NCBI RefSeq assembly: GCF_018982945.1
Contig: NZ_JABRXE010000012.1
Coordinates: 1-49,134 of the forward strand
From: Anaerostipes faecalis
GTDB taxonomy: Bacteria; Bacillota; Clostridia; Lachnospirales; Lachnospiraceae
Direction: 5' to 3'
DNA: 49,134 nt
Shown here piece after piece: positions 17,397 to 25,249 of this stretch (positions within the stretch are counted from its first letter, which is position 1; the number at the start of each line of letters is the position of its first letter). Made by a program: the position numbers and the translations under genes. The notes under the pieces are model-generated. The model was given only the letters and a program-made list of their open reading frames with translations. It was not told where the DNA came from and did not search any database.

Positions 17397-18008
17397 ATGA
17401 AAGAATATAATTTAAAAAGTTGGATAATAGAAGTGATAAATTATGCAGCATTTCCTGTTATCATTCTATTTTGCTGGTATCAAGTAACAAAATCCGGGGA
17501 AGTTTCATCGTTAATGCTTCCATCGATTGGAAAAGTAAAAGATAGTTTTTGTCTGCAGTTGCAAAATGGTCATCTTTTGTCGGATATCGGTGCTAGTGTT
17601 GGCGCAGTAATTAAAGGATATCTTACAGGAACTGGACTAGGACTTTTTTTGGAATTATGATGGGCATTTTTCCAAGAGTAAATAAATTTTTCATTAATAT
17701 TTGATGCAATCCGTCAGATACCTGGAATTGCATGGTTTCCACTAATTATTCTTTGGTTTGGAATTGGAGATTTATCAAAAATAATTTTAGTGGCGAGAGG
17801 AACTTTTTTTCCTGTTTTAGTAAATACAATTGATGGAATTTGTTCTACAAACCCTAAATATGTCGATTTGATAAAATTGTATCAGGTAAAATTGAAAGAT
17901 ATTATTTTTAAAATTTATGTACCATCTGCATTGCCATTTTTATGTGTTGGGCTTCGTCTGGGCGCAGGAATGGCATGGATGTCTGTTGTTGCAGCAGGAG
18001 ATTCTTAG
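17397..18008 (+). pseudogene. SsuC/TauC-type ABC permease remnant, frameshifted and truncated
   Basis: The first part (17397-17660) encodes the N-terminus of a BPD-type permease with a membrane helix and the segment DIGASVGAVIKGYL. A tract of seven T at 17644-17650 shifts the frame; the continuation reads FFGIMMGIFPRVNKFF in another frame. It then returns to the first frame at about 17700 (FDAIRQIPGIAWFPL, with the permease EAA-like loop further on). The protein ends at MSVVAAGDS, where permeases normally continue for another membrane segment. Two compensating frameshifts and a missing C-terminus make this a pseudogene. Confidence 0.8.
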
Positions 18009-18246
18009 GATCTGGAAACAAGAAAGAACAACCATGATTATGGTGACACACGATATAGAAGAAGCCATTTACTTAAGTGATCACATTGTAATTCTGGAAG
18101 GAAAACCGGCGACAGTAAAAACTATAATTCCGGTAGAGATGGGAAGACCTCGAAACAGGACCAGTTATGATTTTGATCAAATTCGAAAAAAGGTCTATCA
18201 GGAATTTTTTGGAACAGAAGAAATTGAAATTGAGTATCAGATTTAG
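18001..18246 (+). pseudogene. C-terminal remnant of an ABC transporter ATPase (SsuB/TauB-like)
   Basis: Only the last ~80 residues remain: IWKQERTTMIMVTHDIEEAI (the switch-histidine region) and the C-terminal tail. Walker A, the signature motif and Walker B are absent, so most of a ~250-residue ATPase has been deleted. The remnant is joined within a few bases to the truncated permease, in a different frame. This is consistent with one deletion that removed the permease end and ATPase start together. Confidence 0.8.
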
Positions 18247-18283
18247 ATGATATTTTTTAAATGAATTTAGGAGAGGATTAATT

Positions 18284-19219
18284 ATGAAAAAGAAAATAGG
18301 AAAGATTGTTTTTAGGTATGGATATACTGCAACAAATTCTGATGTACTTCCAGGATTAAATGGGATTGCATTAGAACAAGGATATTTTAAGGAAGAACTT
18401 TCCAAAGAAAATGCAGAATTTAAAGCTATTCCTTTTGTAAAAGCAGGCCCAGCCATTAATTCTGCTTTAGCAAGCGGCGGACTGGAGGCAGCAGGTCTTG
18501 GAGATGTCCCGGCAATTGTTGCAAAGTCTCAAGGATCAGATACAATGGCTATTGATATTCAGCCTTCTGACTATTCTACACATTTGATCATATCAAAAAA
18601 ATCCGGCTTGAAAAAAGTCGAGGATTTGAAAGGAAAGAAAGTAGCAGTACAAAGTGGATCCTATATGCAGCGAATATTATATCAGATTTTAGAAAAACAT
18701 GGTCTTTCTGCTGAAGATGTAAAGTTAGTAAATATGTCAGAGGTAGATGCTGCTAATGCAGTTGAAGCAGGAAGTGTCGATGCTACTGCGGTTACGGAAA
18801 TGAAGGGAATCAAACTGGAGCAAGGGAAGAATGTTGAGCTGTTGTATGATACGGAAGGTGTTACCGAATTGGAAAGAACAAGTGTTACTCTTGTGAGAAG
18901 TAAGTTTGCAAAAGAACATCCTAAGGTTGTTGTTGCTTATTTACGTGCATTAATCCGTGCTCAGGAATATGCAAAGAAACATCCGGAAGATTTACGGAAA
19001 CTGTATATCAAGAGCGGTATTGAAGAAAAAATTGTAGATCTGACCTATCCTAAATTGACAGATTATAACAGCATTGTAGGAACAACCGGAGAAACGAAAA
19101 AGGTATTTGAAGGAGTTATCACTTTCTTAAAAGAAAACGGATTAATTAAAAAAGATGTAGATTTAAATCAGTGGTATGATGGAAACTTTTATGAGAAAGC
19201 TAAAAAAGAATTGAAATAA
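18284..19219 (+). CDS. SsuA/NMT1-type substrate-binding protein lacking an export signal
   Basis: A 311-residue protein of the sulfonate/nitrate/taurine-type periplasmic-binding fold. It has the ligand-cleft region GLGDVPAIVAKSQG, the second-lobe LKGKKVAVQSGS and a C-terminal ~85-residue helical region. It begins MKKKIGKIVFRYGY, so the basic start of a lipoprotein leader runs directly into the mature domain with no hydrophobic stretch and no lipobox Cys. An internal deletion of the signal peptide is inferred. The reading frame and AGGAGAGG Shine-Dalgarno are intact, but the product would stay in the cytosol and its partner transporter is broken. It is probably a non-functional survivor of the operon. 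Confidence 0.8.
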   Translation: MKKKIGKIVFRYGYTATNSDVLPGLNGIALEQGYFKEELSKENAEFKAIPFVKAGPAINSALASGGLEAAGLGDVPAIVAKSQGSDTMAIDIQPSDYSTHLIISKKSGLKKVEDLKGKKVAVQSGSYMQRILYQILEKHGLSAEDVKLVNMSEVDAANAVEAGSVDATAVTEMKGIKLEQGKNVELLYDTEGVTELERTSVTLVRSKFAKEHPKVVVAYLRALIRAQEYAKKHPEDLRKLYIKSGIEEKIVDLTYPKLTDYNSIVGTTGETKKVFEGVITFLKENGLIKKDVDLNQWYDGNFYEKAKKELK

Positions 19220-19275
19220 TTAAGAATATTACAAAAAATTATTTGTCTAGGAAATCATCACGAGGATAAGAAATG

Positions 19276-19334
19276 AAAAACACCATCCAAGTCAGGTACA
19301 TAAGATTAGTGTTCTGAGTAGGATGGTGTTTTAA
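19276..19334. terminator. Bidirectional terminator between substrate-binding protein and htpG
   Basis: AAAAACACCATCC (19276-19288) pairs with GGATGGTGTTTT (19321-19332), with A and T runs on the two sides. It separates the + strand operon from the convergent htpG gene. Confidence 0.85.
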
Positions 19335-19351
19335 ATTGAATAAAGTCAATA

Positions 19352-21346
19352 TTATTTGGTCAGCATTTCCATAATCTGATTGCTTCGTGTGATGAATTTC
19401 GTCATTGCTTCTGGTTCTAATGGTTTGTGGCTTAACATTGCCAGATCATAGAGCTGTTCGCAGATGATTTTTGCATTGTCAGCATCTCCATGTTCAAATA
19501 GGTATTTAACAAGCTTATTATTTGCATTTAATGTGAGAGATTCCTGAGAACCGCCAAACATATTTGGATCCATTCCCGGCATACCATACATTTTCATCAT
19601 ATCCTGCATACGTCTGCTTTCTTCTGAAAGTGTGATAATGGAAGAAATTTTCTCATCTTTTAATTTTTCCACATGGACATCCAGATTATCTTTTTCAAGG
19701 GTTTTACGGAATAAATCAGTTAATGCATTTGTAATATCTTCCAGTTCTTTTTCATCTACATTTTCTTTCAATGCATCTTCTACATCTGCATCAATGCGCT
19801 TAAATTTAATATGCTGATTCTGCTGTTCGATTTGTGTAATAAAGGCAGAGTCAATATTATGAGTTAAGATGACAGCATCCATACTCTGTTCTTTGAACAT
19901 ATTGATGTACTGGCTTTGCTGCACTTCATCTGTAATATAATACAGGGTAGTAATATCGTCATCATTTGCCGGTGTCGGTACCAGATCACTTAATGTTACA
20001 TACTTATGTTCAATGTTTTTAAACAGGATGTAATCTTTGATCTTATCTGAAAATTTCTGATCGCGAATAAAACCGAACTTGATAAATGGACTGATATCGT
20101 CCCAGTATTTTTCATAAGATTCACGATCTGTCTTGCACATACCGGTTAATTTATCTGCAACCTTCTTTGTGATGTAATCAGAAATTTTCTTTACAAAGCC
20201 ATCGTTCTGCAGAGCACTTCTGGATACATTTAATGGAAGATCCGGACAATCAATGACACCTTTTAACAGCATCAGGAATTCAGGAATCACTTCTTTAATA
20301 TTATCGGCAATAAATACCTGACTGTTGTAAAGTTTAATGGTACCTTCGATAGAATCATATTCTGTATTGATCTGAGGGAAATAAAGGATTCCTTTCAGAT
20401 TAAATGGATAATCCATGTTTAGATGAATCCAGAATAATGGTTCCTTAAAATCATGGAAGACTTTATGATAAAATTCTTTATATTCCTCGTCTGTACAATC
20501 ATTTGGGTGTTTCATCCATAATGGATTAGTGTCGCTTAAAGAAACAGGACGTTTGTTGATTTTAACCATTTCTCTTGCTGGAGAAATTTCTACGGTTTCC
20601 TTTGTACCGTCTTCATTTTCTTTTTCCTGGGTTTTTGCATCCTCATGGATATGTTCAACAACCACATCATCGTCTTTTAATTCTTCTTCTGGTATGGTTT
20701 CATATTCCTGTTTTCCTTCTACAGAAAGGAAAATCTCATTTGGCATAAAGGAACAGTATTTTTCGATAATTTCTCTTGCACGGTATTCGTTAGCGAATTC
20801 TGTACTTTCTTCACTTAGGAAAAGAGTAATTTCTGTTCCAACAGTTTCTTTTGTACCGGTTTTCATATCATATTCTGTTCCGCCATCACATTCCCAGTGT
20901 ACAGGTTCTGCGCCTTCTTTATAGGAAAGAGTGTCAATATGAACTTCGTCTGCAACCATAAAAGCAGAGTAGAAACCAAGTCCAAAATGCCCGATAATCT
21001 GGTCCCCCTCTGTTTTATCTTTATATTTTTCTAAAAACTCAGTTGCACCGGAAAAAGCAATCTGTGTAATGTATTCTTCAACTTCATCGGCAGTCATTCC
21101 AAGACCGGTATCAATGAATTTTAAAGTTTTCTTTTCTGGATCGAGAATCACATCTACTTTATTTTTGTGACCTTCTGGGAATTTATATTCTCCCATCATG
21201 TCAAGTTTTTTTAATTTTGTTATGGCATCACAACCATTAGAAATTATTTCACGAAAGAAAATGTCATGATCAGAATAAAGCCATTTTTTTATAATAGGAA
21301 AAATATTTTCACTGTTAATTGAAAGATTACCATGTTTTGCAGCCAT
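19352..21346 (-). CDS. htpG: Chaperone HtpG (Hsp90)
   Basis: A 664-residue cytosolic ATP-dependent chaperone. The N-terminal GHKL ATP-binding domain shows FFREIISNGCDAITK (ATP-pocket Asn), DTGLGMT and the lid/glycine segment GHFGLGFYSAFM. The middle domain carries SRSALQND and the dimerisation domain ends the protein. Length is slightly above the ~625 of enterobacterial HtpG because of an acidic insertion at about residues 225-260. The start is supported by AAGGAGGTATC. Upstream are a consensus promoter and a perfect CIRCE element, so HrcA control is expected. Confidence 0.97.
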   Translation of the reverse strand: MAAKHGNLSINSENIFPIIKKWLYSDHDIFFREIISNGCDAITKLKKLDMMGEYKFPEGHKNKVDVILDPEKKTLKFIDTGLGMTADEVEEYITQIAFSGATEFLEKYKDKTEGDQIIGHFGLGFYSAFMVADEVHIDTLSYKEGAEPVHWECDGGTEYDMKTGTKETVGTEITLFLSEESTEFANEYRAREIIEKYCSFMPNEIFLSVEGKQEYETIPEEELKDDDVVVEHIHEDAKTQEKENEDGTKETVEISPAREMVKINKRPVSLSDTNPLWMKHPNDCTDEEYKEFYHKVFHDFKEPLFWIHLNMDYPFNLKGILYFPQINTEYDSIEGTIKLYNSQVFIADNIKEVIPEFLMLLKGVIDCPDLPLNVSRSALQNDGFVKKISDYITKKVADKLTGMCKTDRESYEKYWDDISPFIKFGFIRDQKFSDKIKDYILFKNIEHKYVTLSDLVPTPANDDDITTLYYITDEVQQSQYINMFKEQSMDAVILTHNIDSAFITQIEQQNQHIKFKRIDADVEDALKENVDEKELEDITNALTDLFRKTLEKDNLDVHVEKLKDEKISSIITLSEESRRMQDMMKMYGMPGMDPNMFGGSQESLTLNANNKLVKYLFEHGDADNAKIICEQLYDLAMLSHKPLEPEAMTKFITRSNQIMEMLTK

Positions 21347-21424
21347 GATAGATACCTCCTTGATGATTAATTGTCAATTTGTGTTTCGTGTTCTACATAA
21401 TATAGGACACTTGTTATAAAAGGT

Positions 21425-21453
21425 ATTGTAGAGCTATTTTAATGGAAAGTCAA
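21425..21453 (-). promoter_or_regulatory. Sigma-A promoter of htpG
   Basis: On the minus strand TTGACT (21453-21448) and TACAAT (21430-21425) are 17 bases apart. This places transcription start about 70 bases before the htpG start codon. Confidence 0.8.
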
Positions 21454-21460
21454 GAGAAAA

Positions 21461-21487
21461 TTAGCACTCGATGAAAAAGAGTGCTAA
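21461..21487. promoter_or_regulatory. CIRCE element (HrcA operator)
   Basis: The sequence is a perfect TTAGCACTC-N9-GAGTGCTAA inverted repeat, the established HrcA binding site. It lies 7 bases upstream of the htpG -35 hexamer and about 70 bases before the -10 of the divergent glycan operon. HrcA binding here would affect htpG, and conceivably both genes. Confidence 0.97.
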
Positions 21488-21597
21488 CAAAGAGTGACAA
21501 AATTAAGTTTCACCATAATTTAACATAAACTTGATGTTGTGTAAATCTGGCATGCCTATAATATAAAGAAATGTTAGGAAAAAAGGAGAAAGATAAG

Positions 21598-22917
21598 ATG
21601 TCATTTACAGCGGAATGGGCAGATGCCCAGAATCTGTGGGAGATAAGAGGTTATGGGAAACACGATGCAGTAAATTATGTTAGGACATTTTTAGGACATG
21701 ACCAGGTTTATGTTCCGATGAAAGAAGTATTGATTTTTGAAACAATTCCGGATGTGTACAGAGCGAATCCTTTTATGAAACAGGCGATGGATGCAATTCA
21801 TTACAATCATATAGAGATTATTGCCTACGATGATGGAAAAAAGGGTTCTTTACATAAATATCAGGAAATTCTGAAAAATTGTGGATATTCTTATATAGAA
21901 AAAATTGCTTTGGCTTCGGAATTTGGACAGAGAAAATGTAATTTTCAATTTTTTAAGAAAATGATTGCTACATACAATCCGAAAGGAAACAAGTATGGAA
22001 TGATTTCAAATCGTATGAATTTTTTCGCAAAAATTAATCATTTGGACTTTCTTCTATATAAATCACCAGATGTTTATCCATATCGTTACTATTTTGGAAA
22101 AAAGCTAAAGAAAACAGAACAAATTTTTACAAACTTTATTAATGAACAGTTATTTAACGGTAGCATAAAAGAGTCAAAAGGATATCACTTTGGATATGCC
22201 TTTGAAGGAATTTTATGCTATGGATTTTTGCGCTTTATAAAGAACTGGAAGGAAACAAATCAAATTGGGAATCTGTACTTTACAGAAACTTCCAGTACTC
22301 TTTGTCAGGCATATGCAAATCTTTATCCTGATGACGATGTGGAAATTATTTATATTGAACAGCGGACCCAGCGAAATATGGCTTTAACTGAATATTTGCA
22401 AAGAAATGTTCAGAAATATGGAATGGTCGTAGATTTTTCCATTCAGGACGATCTAAAAGAATATTTGCAGAATAAAGTTGGAAAAGATGTTAAAGTATGT
22501 AATCTTAAAGATTTTTTCGGAAAAAAAGTATCCGAAAAATATTATCAAGATATTCATCGAGCAGTAGAAATGGCAAGAGAATCCAGCTTTTATGTGGAAT
22601 ATTATCGACAGAATCTTCCTGTGTGGAAGGAGGAAAAAGAAGATTTGAAATCCATTCGAAATCGCCAGGAAATACAGCGTGGTATTTTTGATTTTGTCTG
22701 GCAGTTTAATACCTACATAAAAGGATATGTAGAGGATACTGCCTATGGAGCATCTTTTGCTTCGTTTATCGGGAGAGTTCTTCATTATGCTTTTGACGAA
22801 GTGGAACGTTCGAAACCACACTTAGAACCAGTGCAGGCCATTGTTCAATCCAAAGCAGCCAAAGATACTTATCATATAATCAAAAGATTTTATCAGAAAA
22901 TGAAAAGGAGTGCATAG
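21598..22917 (+). CDS. Uncharacterised protein heading the surface-glycan operon
   Basis: I do not recognise a family for this 439-residue protein. It is predicted soluble, with no signal peptide or membrane helix, and rich in aromatic and charged residues. Visible blocks include NYVRTFLGHDQVYVPMKEV near the N-terminus and a central EGILCYGFLRFIKNW. The ATG at 21598 is preferred over one at 21571 because AAAGGAG lies at the right distance. A TATAAT (21557-21562) upstream is a likely -10. Its stop codon abuts the next start, so it is translationally coupled to the sialyltransferase-like gene. A role in glycan precursor synthesis or assembly is inferred from context only. Confidence 0.8.
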   Translation: MSFTAEWADAQNLWEIRGYGKHDAVNYVRTFLGHDQVYVPMKEVLIFETIPDVYRANPFMKQAMDAIHYNHIEIIAYDDGKKGSLHKYQEILKNCGYSYIEKIALASEFGQRKCNFQFFKKMIATYNPKGNKYGMISNRMNFFAKINHLDFLLYKSPDVYPYRYYFGKKLKKTEQIFTNFINEQLFNGSIKESKGYHFGYAFEGILCYGFLRFIKNWKETNQIGNLYFTETSSTLCQAYANLYPDDDVEIIYIEQRTQRNMALTEYLQRNVQKYGMVVDFSIQDDLKEYLQNKVGKDVKVCNLKDFFGKKVSEKYYQDIHRAVEMARESSFYVEYYRQNLPVWKEEKEDLKSIRNRQEIQRGIFDFVWQFNTYIKGYVEDTAYGASFASFIGRVLHYAFDEVERSKPHLEPVQAIVQSKAAKDTYHIIKRFYQKMKRSA

Positions 22918-24615
22918 ATGGTTTTATATATTGGAGCATCTCTATATCACATTTTATGTTTTTCGATACATAAATTATTAAATCATCCCACAGAGAAAGC
23001 CGTGTTGATTATCGGGGATAATATCTTTTCCAAAAGTGGAATGAAAGAATTAAAAAGGAATCTGGAGGCATCAGGGCTATTTCATCAGGTAATCGTTTTA
23101 AATTTTATCGAAGGTGCTTATGACAATCCTTATAAATTAAATGAAGATTCTCCAGGAGAAAAAGTAGATAGTTATATTCAGTGGAATGAACAGTGGATTG
23201 AGAACTGGATGAGAAAAAAGAAGATTGATTTAAGTCACTTTACAGAGTTTAATTCAGCAATTGATCACAGACATATGGGAATGTATTTGTTATCTAAAAA
23301 AATTCCATATCAATATTTTGAGGATGGAAATGGATTATTATCTAGAGAATCTGTTCAGCTTGATTTTCATAAAAAAGCTCAATATGCATCTTATGCAGTG
23401 ACAGTGAGATTACATGCACTGGGAAATAGTCAGTATGTGACCAAAAAATATGCCAATGCCAGTGCACAGCAGCCGGGATTTTATGACGAAAAAATGGAAG
23501 ATTTTAATGTTATTCAATTATTTCCTAAACTTGCACCAGATTGGAGAGATAAGGTGTTAAAAATGTTTAATGCCAGGAAATTACAGGTGAAAGGAAATAA
23601 GCAGCCGGTACTGTATTTAACCAGATATGTAAGATATCTGCAGAATCCTACAATGGATAATCATCATTTTATATCTGCAATGATCCTGGATCTGTTTGCA
23701 AAAGAATCCCCTGTTATTATAAAACCTCATCCGAGAGATTTTTCTGGGAGATACCGGGATTTATTTCCTGATGCAGTGGTACTGGATAAACATTTTCCAT
23801 CAGAATTGCTTCCATTTATATATGATGGAAAGTTTGAAAAGATTATTACTACGGGATCTACTGCCATTGACGCATTGATGGATTATACAGATGAATTAAT
23901 TAAGTTAGATGTAGGATTTGAAAATAAAATAGATGCAATTTATCAGTATATTGGAGCAGTGCAACTGGTACAGAAAATTTTCCCGGGAATTTCTCCGGAA
24001 GAAATAGGGATTATAGGCTGCCTGAGAGAATTCATTGATCCGTTGTGTCAGCAGTTCTTAGGTTTCAGGATTCCAGAGCCGGTTTTAGGAAGGAATTATA
24101 AGGTGGTTCTGGCAGATGATGTAACAGAACCACTGCCATCGGCTGATTGTGTTTGTTATCTTAACACAAAACAGGATTACTATTTTGCAGATGTGATGCA
24201 AGAATCATTTGATGATATTTTTTATTTAAATATTCAGGTTATGCCGGAAGAAGATCCATGTTATGGAAAGAAAAAAGAAACAGCTGTTTATATAAAGACA
24301 GATTGTCTGGAAATAAAAGAAAAGATAGAACATTTTTATCATAAAACAGTTTTTCCGCGAACGGGTATTTCTATGACTATGGGAACAGGAGAGAAAGAAA
24401 AACAGGAATATTTGACAATGCTTTCAGAAATATTCTGGATAAAATGCAGGAGAGAAAGAGAAAATCCTGAGATTGTATTTCCGGTTATGTCCGAAATAAA
24501 AAGAAAAATTACAAAAGAAGATGTGAAATCTTTACGACAGTTGTTAGCTGTCATGAGAAGAAAGGAAAAGGAAGAAAATGAAGATAACTGCATTTGTACC
24601 AATGAAATTAAATAA
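22918..24615 (+). CDS. Sialyltransferase-like GT-B glycosyltransferase (GT52/polysialyltransferase type), copy 1
   Basis: A 565-residue protein whose N-terminal ~330 residues look like the bacterial sialyltransferase superfamily. It has the acidic-acidic-Gly motif FEDG (Glu135-Asp136-Gly137), the HP motif KPHPRD (His271-Pro272) and a Ser/Thr motif TGSTAID (about 312-318) that in this fold contacts the CMP donor. Residues ~390-565 form an extra C-terminal domain shared in outline with the gene at 28792. It starts right after the previous stop with AAAAGGAG upstream and overlaps the cytidylyltransferase gene by 38 bases. That neighbour supports a CMP-sugar donor. Acceptor and exact sugar are unknown. 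Confidence 0.75.
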   Translation: MVLYIGASLYHILCFSIHKLLNHPTEKAVLIIGDNIFSKSGMKELKRNLEASGLFHQVIVLNFIEGAYDNPYKLNEDSPGEKVDSYIQWNEQWIENWMRKKKIDLSHFTEFNSAIDHRHMGMYLLSKKIPYQYFEDGNGLLSRESVQLDFHKKAQYASYAVTVRLHALGNSQYVTKKYANASAQQPGFYDEKMEDFNVIQLFPKLAPDWRDKVLKMFNARKLQVKGNKQPVLYLTRYVRYLQNPTMDNHHFISAMILDLFAKESPVIIKPHPRDFSGRYRDLFPDAVVLDKHFPSELLPFIYDGKFEKIITTGSTAIDALMDYTDELIKLDVGFENKIDAIYQYIGAVQLVQKIFPGISPEEIGIIGCLREFIDPLCQQFLGFRIPEPVLGRNYKVVLADDVTEPLPSADCVCYLNTKQDYYFADVMQESFDDIFYLNIQVMPEEDPCYGKKKETAVYIKTDCLEIKEKIEHFYHKTVFPRTGISMTMGTGEKEKQEYLTMLSEIFWIKCRRERENPEIVFPVMSEIKRKITKEDVKSLRQLLAVMRRKEKEENEDNCICTNEIK

Positions 24616-25249
24616 TGAGAGGCTTCCAGGAAAGAATACAAAACCATTTACAAATGGAAAGCCATTGTGCCACTACATATTAAACACACTTTTAAAAGTA
24701 AAAGGAATTGACGAAATTTATGTATATTGTTCAGATCCAACAATTCTTTTGTATCTGCCAAAAGGTGTAAAATTTTTAATGAGAGATCCTAAACTGGATG
24801 GAAGCCAGGTTAAGATTAATGAAGTTTTAAAGGCATTTGCTAAAGATGTTCCATCAGATATTTATATACTAACTCATGCTACAGCTCCTTTTATCAAACC
24901 AGAGACAATAAAAGAAGGAATTGATGCTGTAAAGTCAGAAGAATATGATTCTGCGTTAACTGTAATTAAACAGCAGGATTTCTTTTGGATGGATGGTAAA
25001 CCATGGAATTACGATACAAAAGAGATTCCAAGAACTCAGGACCTGAAACCGCTTTATCGGGAAACAACAGGGCTTTATATTTATGAAGAACATTTAATAA
25101 AAGAAGAAAACCGTCGGATTGGTGAAAAACCAAAACTTTTAGAGGCAGACTGGATGGAGGCAGTGGATATTAACAATCCGGAAGATTTTGTGATTGCGGA
25201 TGCTATATTTAATCATTGTATCCGGACAGGAGGAAAAAAATATGAATAA
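24578..25249 (+). CDS. CMP-sugar (acylneuraminate-type) cytidylyltransferase
   Basis: A 223-residue nucleotidyltransferase of the NeuA/KdsB/PseF group, which couples CTP to a 2-keto acid sugar giving a CMP-sugar. The N-terminal CTP-binding loop is VPMKLNNERLPGKN (about 7-20). Further family traits are the THATAPFI block and a C-terminal VDINNPEDF segment. No second (esterase) domain is present. It overlaps the preceding transferase by 38 bases and the following aldolase by 8, so the three are tightly coupled. No NeuB, KdsA or PseI-type synthase is in the window, so the substrate is open; the adjacent aldolase is the natural candidate source. Confidence 0.85.
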   Translation: MKITAFVPMKLNNERLPGKNTKPFTNGKPLCHYILNTLLKVKGIDEIYVYCSDPTILLYLPKGVKFLMRDPKLDGSQVKINEVLKAFAKDVPSDIYILTHATAPFIKPETIKEGIDAVKSEEYDSALTVIKQQDFFWMDGKPWNYDTKEIPRTQDLKPLYRETTGLYIYEEHLIKEENRRIGEKPKLLEADWMEAVDINNPEDFVIADAIFNHCIRTGGKKYE

